64,000 bases of DNA from positions 1 to 64,000 of the forward strand of contig WEDG01009039.1 in NCBI GenBank assembly GCA_017591395.1. Reading direction: 5' to 3'. The stretch is from Schistocephalus solidus. Lineage: Eukaryota > Platyhelminthes > Cestoda > Diphyllobothriidea > Diphyllobothriidae. The translations under genes and the position numbers were made by a program. This document shows positions 34,330 to 45,050 of the stretch, in pieces. How positions within the stretch are numbered: the first letter of the stretch is position 1; the number at the start of each line of letters is the position of its first letter. Under the pieces are notes generated by a model. That model was not told where the DNA came from and ran no database searches. It worked only from the letters and a program-made list of their open reading frames with translations.

Positions 34330-35170
34330 CAGTTCTTTTACACGGTTTTTGCCAGAGAAGGTCTTTTCATTCCATCTAATAACGAGACTATGTGAGTGCG
34401 AATAATTCAGGATATGCTCATTCGAGAAGAGGGGTCTATGAAGAACTTCAAAAGTCTAAAGGCATGCAAATACCTCTTCCGCGTGAGATTACAGCAAAGC
34501 TGCTCCTTGAACTTGCTCGAGAGCTGGCAATACCGCTATCCCTTCTGTGCCAGAAATCGTTCGATACGGGATTTCTTCCCACCAACTGGAAAATAGCCCA
34601 CATTACACTGCTTCACATTATCGGTAATCGTGCTCTTGCTTATCACCACAGGCTTGTCAGCCTGGCCTCAATCTTTTGCAAACTTATGGAGAAGGTTGTC
34701 AAAAAGTAATTAATGATTTATTTAGAAACCCAAACCTCTAATCAAATGCACAATATAGCTTTCGTAGGGATAGCTCGTGCGTTTCGAACATACTTTATAA
34801 GATGTAAAACTGAACAAAAGCACTCGATGCAAAAGACACTGTGCATGTGGCTTATATTAATTTCCAGAAGACCTTCGTTAGTGTTTGGCACCAGTTTTTC
34901 CTTTACAAGTTGAGAATGTTGGGTATTGGAGGCAAAATTCTTACGTGGATAGAGGATTTTCTCGTTGGTCGTTCCCAAAGCGTTTGAAAAGGCGGAGCAC
35001 GATCAAAGGCTCACAGTCATCGACAGTGAAGTCCCACAAGGTTCAGTGCTCAGACCGATCATATTTGTCTTGTTCATTAATGATTGTGTACAGGAATTGG
35101 ACTGTGACCTTTCTATGCTTTTGGACGATATGAAAATCTTGAAAGCAATCTACAAAGCTGCCGACTGAAA
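34330..35170 (+). pseudogene. LINE E reverse transcriptase remnant
   Basis: Frames 34,392-34,709 and 34,965-35,168 carry PLPREITAKLLLELARELAI, LPTNWKIAHITLLHIIGN, YHHRLVSLASIFCKLMEKVV, EVPQGSVLRPIIFVLFINDC and, for the last box, LLDDMKIL where related copies have FADD. RT is catalytically damaged. Confidence 0.8.
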
Positions 35171-35269
35171 TGATTTCCAAGACAATCTTCGTCAATTTGA
35201 CGAGTGGGCCCGCAGATGGCTCTAGCCCTTCAACTCAAACAAAAACGCACTGCTTCTTCTGAAAAAGCG

Positions 35270-35940
35270 AAATCAGGTCACTGATATGTGACCCTACTAT
35301 TTGAACGTTATGCCACTCCGAGAAGCAGCAACACAGAAGGATCTTGGCGTTTGGATGACAGATAACCAGAAACCTTGTACATAATGTTGCAAGGCGGCTA
35401 AATCTGCCAATTATCTGCTGTACGCTATCAAGCGGGCATTTAAAATTTTCAATGAAGACTGCTTTTCTAAATTATTCGGTTTATTTGTAAGGCCACATCT
35501 TGAATATGTGATCCATACCTGGCGACCGTGGACCCAGCAAGATTACAGTCTGCTCGAAATGGTGCAGCATAGAGCCACAAAATTATTAAGAGGTCAAGGT
35601 GGACTGCCATAAAGAGATCCGCCTAAATAACCTTAAGCTCTATCCTCAGAGTTTTAGGCAGTTGCGCGGAGACTTGATACAAACCTTCCATATCGTGCGT
35701 GGCTTGGATTGCACCCTTCTGTGTGATAGCTTTTTTCAACTTGCCACTTCGACTAATCTCCGAAGGCATTCATTAAATCTACGTGTGCCAAAGGTTGACT
35801 GGATGAGAGGAAGCATTTTTTCTCCAATCATGTCCTGGAACCGTGACATAACCTACTTTAGACGAGGGGGTCCCATTCTGTCGAAGCATCCAAACATCAG
35901 CTTGACATACATATGTTACAGCACCACGAAGACTATGGGA
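35270..35940 (+). pseudogene. LINE E post-RT region
   Basis: Includes LKLYPQSFRQLRGDLIQTFH and IVRGLD ... FFQLATSTNLRRHSLNLRV (35,599-36,030 frame). It aligns with LFPLNYRQLRGDLIQTYRIV of D and LDLFPLDYRQLSGDLIKAF of F. It runs into the element F tail at 35,949. Confidence 0.78.
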
Positions 35941-36211
35941 CTACTTTTTTCAGTTCAGTTCAGTTTTATTAAGGGAAATATAGGCGAAGCCAATGAGCTC
36001 CCAATAGATTTCAATGACACTGCAAATTAAAATAGGCCGACATTTAATGGACGTTGGACAATGGGTTATCTCCCCGTCACACTACAGGGCATCGGAAAAA
36101 CAATCATAAAAAAACATAACTCAAAATAGGGAGAAGTATGTAATATAAAGCGAAAATTGTGGTTGGGAATATGTTTCAGGAAACGTGTTAGGTTTTGATG
36201 TCGATGTGGTA

Positions 36212-36811
36212 CTAATGGCTGTACTGGTAAAACTTCCACTTAAAAGTGTCAGCGGATGGGAACATGATGAAGTCCGCAGGCAGAACATTCCCGGCCTTAA
36301 TCAGTCTGTTGTAGAAGAAGAACCTTCTTGTGTCCAGATCTCTGCCAGTCACACGTAGTTTAATAGGATGTCCTCGCAAATTAGTGGTAGTCGCCAGCTC
36401 AAAGAAGTCGCCAGATGCAAGGCAGCAATCCTGACCCAGCAGCATGCAAAAGGCTTTTATTAGGTCACCGCTTAGCTGTCTATAATCCAGAGGAAACAGA
36501 TCAAGATTGGACAATCATGTCACGTAATGCAGGCAGCTTTGAACTTGAACAATCTTGGTTGCACGTCTCTGGACCTTCTCAAGGGTGTTGTGGTCTTTGG
36601 CAGACCACGGTCTCCAGGCAAATATAGCAAATTCCAATTGTGGTAGCACGAACATCCCGAAAACCTTATTAAAGCACTCTTTGTCGAACTTTGCAAACGC
36701 CCGCTTAATTAGATACAAACTTAACATGGGAGATTTTGCCACTTTTGAGCAATGGAATGATGGCTTCAGTGAGGGCGTGATCCGTACTCCTAGATCTTTC
36801 TGAGCCTCCAC
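36212..36811 (-). pseudogene. LINE F post-RT region
   Basis: Two frames (36,515-36,811 and 36,212-36,514) that together read KDLGVRITPSLKPSFHCSKV, FVLPQLEFAIFAWRPWSAKD, TLEKVQRRATKIVQ, LDLFPLDYRQLSGDLIKAF and FFELATTTNLRGHPIKLRV. Block order matches C and D. This is the C-terminal part of ORF2. Confidence 0.82.
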
Positions 36812-36847
36812 CTCTGGTAGCGGTGTGTCGTCCAGATAGTAAATTCT

Positions 36848-37740
36848 CTAGTGCCCGGAGCTGGTTCTGTCTAATTGCAGAATATTGAATGGGAGGAGCC
36901 AGTTGTGCGACCATTCCACGAGTCGATGCAAGTTCTCCTGTAGATTTGCTTTATCTGCTTCGTTGTGGATGACCTTCCAAAGCTTTATATCGTCAGCAAA
37001 CATGGCGATGTCACAGTCCAATCCAGTAACGCAGTAATAAATGTACATAAGGAAGAGGATAGGGCCAAAGACGATGCCCTTAGGAACCCCGTTTTCAACC
37101 ACCACCTCCACCGATTGTTGATCGTCAAGGCGGACTCTCTGAGATCGCCCAATCAAGATGTGTTCGATCTTCTTCAGAAGCTTGCCTCTTACCCAAATAT
37201 GGTTGAGTTTGTAAAGGAGACGCTGGTGAGGCACGCTATCAAAGGCCTTCTTAAAGTTTATGTAGACTGCGTGCACCACACTTTTTCATCGACCGCTCGG
37301 GTCCATCATTCCAGACAGTAGAGCAAATAAGTAAAACAGGACCTTCCTTTGCGGAATCCGTGCTGCGCGTCAGAGAGAAGATGATGCCTCTCTAGAAACT
37401 GCATCAGTTCACGTGTAATGATTCGCTTCATAATATTGCATCATATGGAGGTGAGACTTACCAGTTTGTAGTTATTTGCGGAAGCTCGGTTGCCACTTTT
37501 ATGTATCGGGAAAATCCACGCGGTCTTCCAATTGGGTGGCAAATAGCCTGCAGCGAGGGAGGCTTGAAAGTGTAGACACAAAGGTTCTGCTAACTCTACG
37601 GCCAACTCCTTCAACAACTTTGCCGGTATTACATCAGGCCCTGGCGATTTGGTTCCGTTCAGCTTCAGTTTTTCCTGCAGAACAATAGGTTCTATTATGA
37701 CCACTGAGTCAATTGTCTTGATATCTTCCACACTTTAGTT
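36848..37740 (-). pseudogene. LINE F reverse transcriptase
   Basis: The frame at 37,441-37,731 carries the first blocks (GTKSPGPDVIPAKLLKELAV, LPPNWKTAWIFPIHKSGN, NNYKLVSLTSI). A frame change leads to 36,848-37,279 with YINFKKAFDSVPHQRLLYKL (Asp to Asn in the first catalytic box), GVPKGIVFGPILFLMYI and MFADDIKLW, the second catalytic box intact. Decayed. Confidence 0.85.
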
Positions 37741-38479
37741 ATCAGCGGTTTATTTTGGCTTCTCTCGTAAAAACCGACTGAAATAACTTAGATAGCTGCT
37801 CAGCCTTTTCCTCGTCCTTGCAAATTTTGACGCCTTCATTCGTTTTTAACAAAGGGATGGGGTCTTTATTTCAAGTGCACTGCCTAATGTAATTGTAGAA
37901 GAGCTTCGGGTTTTCTGCTGCACGGTTTATCAAGTTAATCGCGAAACTTTGGCAGGCTTCATAAACCAAGCCTTTTACCCTCTTTCTCTGCGTCTTGTAC
38001 TTCGTCAACAATTCAACGGTCTCTTCCCTTAGATAAGTTTGCCTAAGCTTTCACTTGCAGTTTAATTCTTTCTTCAGTGTAGTCGTTAGCCACTGGGGTA
38101 TGCTGGTGATCTTTTTTCGAATAAGGACAGTATTTGGTGATAACTCACTCGAATACGGCCTTAAATTGCAACCAATCCTCGAGAATACACCCGTTCAATG
38201 TTTCATTCCAATCTAAATGGCCCACATCAATTTTCATTTGGGTAAAGTCTCCACGCCATAGGTTGCGTTTGACTGTGATTCTTCAATCGGGGACAGAGAA
38301 GAGTGAATATTCCCACTTTAGGACTACGTGATCCATTTTGCCCAGTGTGGTAGACAGTTCACAACATCTACGCTGTCAGGCGCTTTTGTCGATACAAGGT
38401 CCAAACAAATAGCTTGTTGCCCCTCACCTATTCTGGTCGGAGACAAGACGTGTCGAGTGAGGAAACTTTTCTGTATTGC

Positions 38480-39100
38480 TTAAAGGAGGTGGCGATCGAA
38501 GTTTAATTCAAAGCCTAGTGCCAAGCTCAGATTCCAATCGATATTCGGAGCGTTAAAGTCGCGCATAATCATGACTTCGGATCGACTAGGAAACGATTCT
38601 AAATCATCTTTTAGTCAACTATCTGACTGCAGATCGTTTCTCCGTGGTCGGTAGACCGTTAGGATCTCAAGTACTTGGGACCCCGGGGTTCTGATAGTGA
38701 GCCAGATGGCTTCAGTTTTTCTAGTGAGCTTTTCCTTTTTTCTGACACGAGCAGCCCATATCTAAAATAAGTCAGCACACGCCGACCATGACGTCCTGCT
38801 CAATGCTTTTTGCATAACTGAAAACCGGGGATGGCAACTTCGTGATCGTCCACCTTCGTGGTCAGCCACGAGTTATGGAGATGATACCTGGTGAAGTTTG
38901 GCACATATATCTTACGCTCATCTAATTAAGGGAGTATGCTTTGGACATTGGTATGTGTACGTTTTACTTTATTTGTGTGTTGTAAGCCGGTAATGTTGCT
39001 GCTTCTTCATTTGCGGCAGCTGGACTGACATTTGCATAAGATGTGTCATTATTCAAGAGGCGTTGCATATTTCTGCAAAAGAAACTGATTTATTTGGATT
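38480..39100 (-). pseudogene. LINE F endonuclease remnant
   Basis: Reverse-strand translation gives, across frames, NSWLTTKVDDHEVAIPGFQL (after the TETW position), a damaged RRP/YRP block and MRDFNAPNIDW (GDFNAP block). Downstream, between about 38,160 and 38,340, lie GKMDHVVLKWEYSLF (SDH block) and LWRGDFTQMK. Heavily mutated. Confidence 0.65.
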
Positions 39101-39394
39101 TTAGCATTGGATTAGTTGCCCGACCGTGAGACTTTTATCAGAATGACGGGCGTCTACCACAGAAGGGGTTAATCTACTGGAAAAATCACCCCGTTCCTTA
39201 TTACCAGTCCCTTCTCTCACCGTTCTTTCAACTTCTAGAATTCCGCTTTTATTTATTTATTTATTTATTGCCAGTTTACAGGCAAGGTCAAAAGGGATAT
39301 ATACAGTAGGGGGTCCAGCTGACAGTGAAAAAAACTCCTGATCGTTCTTTTAAGGTATTTTCAGGAGAAAAAAAACTGCAGCTTGTTGAACAGA

Positions 39395-39607
39395 TTAAAG
39401 TTTAGGACAGGGAAGTGTTGACACAGGTGCACGGTGTAGTACTTCTCCTTTCGGTGTTGTGGATCTGGTCTTCTGTACTAGCAGCAAGTATGCCGGCGAG
39501 CGGCTGCTAGCTGTAGACTGAGGAATAACCCGATTACGGACTGCAGAGCCAGCAATATTGCCTTCAGCATGAAGTCCGGCATAGGATTCAGAGTCCGTGG
39601 ACGCCAT
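39395..39607 (-). other. LINE B short 3' open frame (ORF3-like, 70 codons)
   Basis: Counterpart of 3,880-4,089 in element A, with the same ATG context, same stop and one extra Leu codon. It shares DSES, GLHAEGNIAGSA, QSTA and PCP near the end. See the A entry for the codon-position test that does not support coding selection. Confidence 0.4.
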
Positions 39608-39644
39608 CAGAACGGAAAAAGAGCTTCCAGAGAATCAGCACCCA

Positions 39645-40430
39645 AAATTCGCGGAAGGTGTCCTGAATGTAGAAAACTAGTGACAGCTCTCGTAAACAAA
39701 GGATAATTTTTGCTGAATTTTAATACTTCTGGGTAGTTTATTCCAGATTGCTATAGCGTTTACCGAAAAAAACTGACGGTATTTAACGGTGCGTGCCAAA
39801 GGAAGAAATAAGAATACATCTCTATGATTGGTGCGCCGACAGTGATCGAGCTGCCTCAGGGATGTAAGGGGGTTAAAGGTTAAACGTTTAAAAGCTTGAA
39901 CAGTTAAAAAAGTCCCTTCTGTAATCTACGAAGCCACAACGGGTCGAGGCTTGTAAGCTCACAGCGTTGTTGGTAGGACAGGTTTCTGTGCTCTGAAGTA
40001 ATAACTCTTTTAGTAAAGAAGTGCTGGACTGATTCTATCTTCCTCCGTTCACTCGCGTGCAGAAGGCTAAATAGAAACGAGCAGTATTCCAGACTAGGTC
40101 TGACATACATTTTATAAAGGCTGGTTCTAATATTGAGGGTTTTAAAATTTCTGAGAATAAACCCAGTGGTTTGGCGTGCTTTAGAGACAATCAGGGCGCA
40201 GTGCTCTGACAGATTAAGACTACTAGAATATGATATGCCCAGATCCGTTATAAACCCGGGAACATTTAAGTCATGACCGTCTATGCTTAGATGAGGCTGA
40301 TGGTTGTCACAACTAACCATAACGGAGCATTTGTGCCAAGAGAGCGAAAGGCGCCATGTGCGACACCACTGAGCGAAGGCTTGAAGATCCTTTTTTAAGA
40401 GCTCAAGCACAATGTGGCGATCGACCGGTT
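39645..40430 (-). pseudogene. LINE B post-RT region
   Basis: The frame 39,904-40,410 reads WCRTWRLSLSWHKCSVMV, ITDLGISYSSSLNLSEHCAL, YKMYVRPSLEYCSFLFSLL and SLDPLWLRRLQKGLF. After a frame change it continues with RTNHRDVFLFLPLARTV and AIAIWNKLPRSIKIQQ to about 39,660. Nearly the same as 3,168-3,836 in A. Confidence 0.85.
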
Positions 40431-40439
40431 TATAACGAT

Positions 40440-40860
40440 AGGCAACTTTTTAAATCATCAGCGTACATAAAGGGCCTACCATACTGAAAACAATCAGGAA
40501 CATCGTTCACAAAAAGGCAAAATAGAAGCGGGCCGAGTACACGACCCTGAATAATGCCACTCCTCACGTGCGTGGGGTTGGAGATAACATCGGAAATTTT
40601 TTTACCCGTTGTGCGCGATCATTCAAATAGGAGGATATTAAGTTCAGAAGCTTGTTACCTATGCCGAAGGAGGTAAGTTTCAGCAGGAGGAGGTCGTGGT
40701 CAACACGATCAAAAGCCTTCGTGAAGTCGAAATAAACGGTGTAAATTGCAAAACCACTATCTCGAGATTGTAGCACATGATCAAAGTAAGAGAGCTGGCA
40801 GGTGTCACAAGATCTTTTTCGAGAAACCCATGCTGAGCCGCATTAAGTAGGTTATTCTCT
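40440..40860 (-). pseudogene. LINE B RT catalytic core
   Basis: The frame 40,564-40,776 reads TVYFDFTKAFDRVDHDLLLL (first catalytic box intact) and FGIGNKLLNLISSYLNDRAQ, then shifts. The SGVIQG(R)VLGPLLF block and MYADD box (both Asp present) follow in another frame down to 40,440. It continues the long frame that ends in GFLEK near 40,830. Confidence 0.85.
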
Positions 40861-42635
40861 GTTAGGTGACGCATCAACTTGTCTTTAATCAAGGTCTCTA
40901 ATATCTTCGAGGCTGCTGGCAGTGTATTTATTGGCCTAAAGTCGTCAAATGACGTAGTTCTGCCGTGTTTGGGTATAGGAAAAATGTGCGATTCCTTCCA
41001 TAAAATAGGGAAGGTTTCACTTTCAAGAGCAAGATTGAATATCTTATACAGAAGTGACGGAAATATATCATTGGCATCCGCCTTTAGAACGCTGACAGGG
41101 ACGCCATCTGGTCCAGGACTGTAAGATTGGCGAGAACGCCGAATGGCTACGGTTACGTCCCAGAGGGTAAAAGTTATGTTTTCGAGGACGTTACCGGTCC
41201 AAATCCGGACGTTTGGAAAGGGGGCGACCGAATGTTCACTGAAAGTTCTAGACAAGAAAGCATTGAAGCTATCAGCCGTCAACTTAGCGTCAGCTATAGG
41301 GTTTCCAAAAGCATCTCGAAGTACAGGGTACTGAGTTTTTCTCTGCGATTTTACAGTCCGCGAAAAGAGTTTTGCAACATTGTACGAAGGGTTTTCGGCA
41401 AAGTTAACCTCTTCAGCTAGTAGCTTTTCTTCGGAGAGCCTCTTAGCCTGTTCAAAGATTTGCTGGATCAATGGCAGGACGGAAGTGTCATTTAGTCGAT
41501 GAAAACGACGCGAGAGTCTACGCAATCTACGGCGGAAAGGTAAAGGGAGGTAGACTTCATCCTTGACATCAATTATTTTCTTACGAGGAACAAAACGAGA
41601 AATGAGTGGACCTAGAACTTGGTAGAATTTATCAGTACAAACATTCACATCCAAACATCGAAAGAAGTTAGTCCAATCGTGGGAATTAAGATGTGTTAGT
41701 AATTCCCCCATATTTGCTGATCGGAAATCGTGGAAAAAGCTATATTTTTTTGAAAACGTTTCATCAGCCTCGATTTCTAGTGAAGAAACAACTATAGCAT
41801 GGTCTGAACTCCCAAGTGGGTCTAAAGGTGAAACTGACAGTGGCTGACAACCTCTGCAGAAGATAAGATCTAGTATGTTTGATCCTCGGGTGGGAAAATC
41901 AACTACCTGATCCCACATGCCAGTATCTATGGCCTCAAGCAAATTTTCGAACTTTGCAGGACCGGAAGGTGGAAACCAATGAACTTCAGGGAGATTGAAG
42001 TCACCTGCAATCAAGCAGTACTTCATATTTAGGTCAACTGCGGCATGAAATGCCTGTGAGAGACGGAGATCGTAATCCCTACTTGCGTTTTGGGGGCGAT
42101 AGACACAACCGACGAGTAAAGAGTAGTTATCTTTAAGAACTACTCGGAGCCAACAACTCTCTTCTACCGCGGTAAATCGTCGATAATCCAACGGCAGAAA
42201 GGTAAGTGGCTGCTTAATATAGATGCAGCTTCCTCCGCCACGGCCCTCGTGTCGATCGTTACGAATATAGTCGTACCCTTGAATATTGAGTTCAGAGTTG
42301 GATACACAGGGTGTTGCCCAAGTCTCTGTAACTATTACAATGTCGGGGCAGTGGATGAAAACCAGAGTCTGGAGCAATGGCCTCTTATTAAGCAGAGATC
42401 TGGCATTTAATACGAATAATTTAAGCGCGCACGTTTTTGGTTTCTGAGAAGGGACAGTTAGGCTGTCAGAGTGAATGCCTTCGGCCAAAGAAATGTTCTT
42501 TTCACTTGAACAATTTGTCCGTTTCTTATTTGGAGATGTGCCTCGCCATTGGTCCTTCGTGTTTCCAGTTCTATTATTAACTGCCTCATTTTTAGTCTCT
42601 CCTTCAGTCCGTATTCCGGTTTTAGCGCCCTCCAT
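40800..42635 (-). pseudogene. LINE B ORF2: endonuclease, linker and RT N-terminus
   Basis: The longest frame in the window (651 codons to its stop at 40,680, of which the last about 40 are out of frame). EN motifs: LNARSLLNK, VIVTETWATP, GGGSCIYIKQPL, GCVYRPQNAS, LIAGDFNLPEVHW, RGSNILDLIF and SSDHAIVVSSL, all catalytic positions kept. Linker: FVPRKKIIDVKDEVYLPLPF. RT: SYSPGPDGVPVSVLKADAND, LWKESHIFPIPKHG, FDDFRPINTLPAASKILETL, NAAQHGFLEK. A frameshift near 40,800 breaks it. Because so much of the frame is intact, B is probably younger than its neighbours. Confidence 0.9.
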
Positions 42636-42900
42636 TTCATTCTCTCATGTACAGAGTCTTTTTGTTAAAAAAATACCTGTGTGACCCCGCGCTGTTCACT
42701 CGATTTGAAGGTCTCTCTGAAGTTGGTTTTCCAAAATGACCTTTAAAATCCTTGATTTATTTCTTCGAAAGTTGTTGTCATCTTCACTGTGTAGTCGGAA
42801 AAGTTTAAAAACCCTAATTATTTCCTCATTTCTTATTATTTCACCCTTACTTAACCGTAACAATACCAGTGTACTACGAAAATCTGCCTGCATTCATTTG
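42458..42900 (-). pseudogene. LINE B ORF1 C-terminal remnant
   Basis: Frames 42,696-42,893 and 42,458-42,640. The first reads RVFKLFRLHSED and RILKVILENQLQRDLQI, aligning with the IFRLG ... PLKVVLRSKQQVDLLL block of other ORF1s. The second reads LKPEYGLKERLKMRQLIIEL and GQIVQVKRTFLWPKAFTLTA, matching the start of A. It overlaps the ORF2 frame. Confidence 0.6.
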
Positions 42901-42949
42901 ACTGTTACTTATTATATTGCTTCTTTTTCTTGCGATTTTTATGTAACGA

Positions 42950-43020
42950 AAAGAGAGTTCAAAACCGTAAGCCTATTTACCTCACATAGACTAAAATGAA
43001 CACTGAACTGAACTGAACGC
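42950..43020 (+). repeat. Family 2 LINE 3' terminus (orphan)
   Basis: A short forward-strand piece ending ACTGAACTGAACTGAAC, preceded by AAGCCTATTTACCTCACATA. It aligns with the last 60 bp of F (GGCTTCGCCTATATTTCCC...) and of D (GGCGAAAGCTTACTTCCC... at 50,084). No coding part. It may be the displaced 3' end of element E. Confidence 0.55.
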
Positions 43021-43525
43021 CTTAGGGAACCCCATAGACAAATGAGATGTGACCTGCTATAGACATTCCAAATTATCCACGGACATGCGTGTTCGGTGAA
43101 ATCCAAAGATTTGTTTGAGTTTAAAATCATGACTCACCTGCGTGTTCATCCATATAAGGTCGAACGCGAATGTATGCGCCTAGATCATGGAAAATTTTCT
43201 TTCAGTCAGTGAGTGATTTGACATTGGACCTCACTTCCAAGCGACATAATGACGTCGAATACCATGGATATGTTCAAACGACAGTTACACTGCTGAATTT
43301 TCGATAAACGACAACTCCCCGCAGGATTATATACAAACAAACATTAGCTTTATTTCTTGATTTCAATTTATGTTTATCGTAATACTTCATGTTCGATGTA
43401 AAAACTTTCACTGTATTTTATGTTGTCCGTATATAATAGCATTTATAATTTCAATTGTATATAAATAGGGTCGACAAGGGATACACCCCTAACACTCAAA
43501 ATATACAAATTACAATTCATTTGGC
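43021..43525. other. Unassigned, with a zinc-finger-like scrap
   Basis: AT-rich flank upstream of element D. In one forward frame (43,084-43,206) it reads CSVKSKDLFEFKIMTHLRVH followed by PYKVEREC ... GKFSFS, reminiscent of a decayed C2H2 finger and linker. The first Cys is missing and the spacing is off. Nothing else was seen. Confidence 0.3.
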
Positions 43526-43931
43526 TATGTTGTCAAGTCAGCTCATTAGAGTGAACCAGAGAGCAAATTGCTTCGACCGGGTATTTACGAAGGACTTGTC
43601 TAGCATTTATGAAGTGTATTCTATTGCACCCCTCGGTAAGAGTGACCATAGTACGCTGATGTGGGATTACTCACTTTATTCTCAGCGCCAGAATGGAACG
43701 GAATGCAAGCGAAATATATGGAAGGCTGATTTTAACGCGATGAGGAAAGAACTGATGTCTATGAGATGGGATTGTTTGCTTAAAGGGAATCCAGAGGATG
43801 ACTGGCGATCATTGAAGACAGTCACACTCGATCTGATTGAACGCTTTTGTCCAGTGAAGGTGCGAAAAAAAGAATCGTCGCCCCGCCTGGTTAACAAGAG
43901 AAATAAACAGGCAGCTAAAGAAAAAGAATAA
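43526..43931 (+). pseudogene. LINE D EN C-terminus and linker
   Basis: Reads QRANCFDRVFTKDLSSIYEV, PLGKSDHSTLMWDYSLYS (Asp-His end of the EN domain) and RNIWKADFNAMRKELMSM. It aligns with PLGRSDHCVLAWEYSHFS and NEWKGDYPKMKELLNGIDW of element C. The upstream EN is missing. Confidence 0.82.
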
Positions 43932-44009
43932 AAAATGAAAGGTATTCAGGCAAACAGGGTCAGCAGATCATCTCAAAGAATTTCGTCATAAAAGAAACGC
44001 TGTAAAAAA

Positions 44010-45050
44010 ATGATTCGTCAGGTAAGAAAGAACTATGAATCAATAATTATTCAACAAGCTGAATATAAACCAAAAAATTTATTCCATTATATCAATAATC
44101 GATTAAAAAACAAGGACCCAGTAGCAGTTCTCATGGATGAGAATGGTGTTGAATTCATTGAAAATTGCGACAAAGTCGAGTACTTAGGTCGGTTTTTTGC
44201 CTTGGTATTCACTGGAGAACTGGAACTTCAGCTTGAACACGTCAACAGTGCTGTTATAGACGCCGGTCCAGTGCTTGAATATATAATCTTCCAGGAACCT
44301 CTCGTGGAACGAGAACTGCGAAATCTGAAAGAAGCGAAGGCATCTGGTCCGGACGATATACCGGCCAAGTTCTTGAAAGAACTGGCCAGCGAACTGTGCA
44401 AACCACTAGCGCATATATTTACTTCATCATTTGAATCAGGGAAACTGCCATCCGAATGGAAGGCAGCAAATATATACCCCATATACAAGAGTGGTGCTCG
44501 ATCTAATGTCAACAATTATCAGCCTGTAAGCCTAACCTCCATTTGCTGTAAAATAATGGAATCAATAATTAAGAAGGCAACCATGAAGTTCCTTGAGAAA
44601 AACCAATTACTCTCAGATCTGCAGCATGGCTTTAGACAGAATCGCTCCTGTCTTTCTAGTTTATTACTCTCCACAGAGCAGTGGACTCGTGCACTGGACA
44701 AAAATGGTAGGGTTGACGTCATATACACTGATTTCAAGAAGGCGGTTGAAAGTGTCCCACACAAACGTCTCACCTACAAATACTCTGAAATTGGCATAAG
44801 AGGAATGCTGCTGACATGGATCGAAGACTTTCTTACAGGTAGATTGCAAACTATGTGCGTCAATACCTCAAAGTCAACACCTACTCCAGTTCAAAGTGGT
44901 GTCCCCCAAGGCTCGGTATTAGGGCCGTTACTCTTCTTAGTGTACATCAACGACTGTGTCGATGACCTGGATTGCAGCGCCATCATGTTTGCAGATGATG
45001 TTAAATTGTGGAGGGTCATCAGATCTCATTTCGATAGGCACGCACTTTAA
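44010..45050 (+). pseudogene. LINE D reverse transcriptase
   Basis: A 346-codon frame. RT blocks in order: EAKASGPDDIPAKFLKELAS, LPSEWKAANIYPIYKSGA, NNYQPVSLTSICCKIMESII, DLQHGFRQNRSCLSSLL, VIYTDFKKAVESVPHKRL (the usual KAFDS changed to KAVES), QSGVPQGSVLGPLLFLVYIN and IMFADDVKLW (second catalytic box intact). A frameshift at 45,050-45,110 separates it from the post-RT part. The RT fold is well kept but the ORF is not autonomous. Confidence 0.9.

Larger units (their letters stand above)
32620..35948 (+). mobile_element. LINE E (family 2), decayed, with ORF1, EN and RT
   Basis: Forward-strand LINE with ORF1 remnant (32,640-33,010), EN (33,150-33,760), linker, RT (34,330-35,170) and post-RT (35,270-35,940). 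It ends at coding sequence without its own 3' UTR, where the tail of the reverse-strand element F starts (TTCAGTTCAGTTCAG at 35,949). A short family 2 3' terminus in the same orientation at 42,950-43,020 could be its displaced end. Heavily broken by stops and frameshifts. Confidence 0.8.
35949..39246 (-). mobile_element. LINE F (family 2)
   Basis: Reverse-strand LINE. Its 3' end is GGCTTCGCCTATATTTCCC ... followed by the ACTGAACTGAACTGAA tail (35,949-35,963). Sense order from the right: possible ORF2 start (39,000-39,090), EN (about 38,500-38,950), linker (37,741-38,480), RT (36,848-37,740), post-RT (36,212-36,811), 3' UTR (35,964-36,211). It lies tail-to-tail against E on the left. Its 5' end abuts the AATA tail of element B at about 39,247. 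Stops and frameshifts throughout. Confidence 0.8.
39247..42900 (-). mobile_element. LINE B (family 1), most complete copy
   Basis: Reverse-strand relative of A. Sense order: ORF1 C-terminal part (about 42,900-42,458), ORF2 EN plus RT N-terminus as one long frame (42,635-40,800), RT core (about 40,860-40,450), post-RT (40,430-39,645), short 3' frame (39,607-39,395), 3' UTR, hairpin and (TTTA)n tail (39,275-39,247). Frameshifts near 40,800, 40,600 and 40,430 break ORF2. The ORF1 5' half is missing, so the copy is 5'-truncated or its limit near 42,900 is unrecognised decay. Confidence 0.88.
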
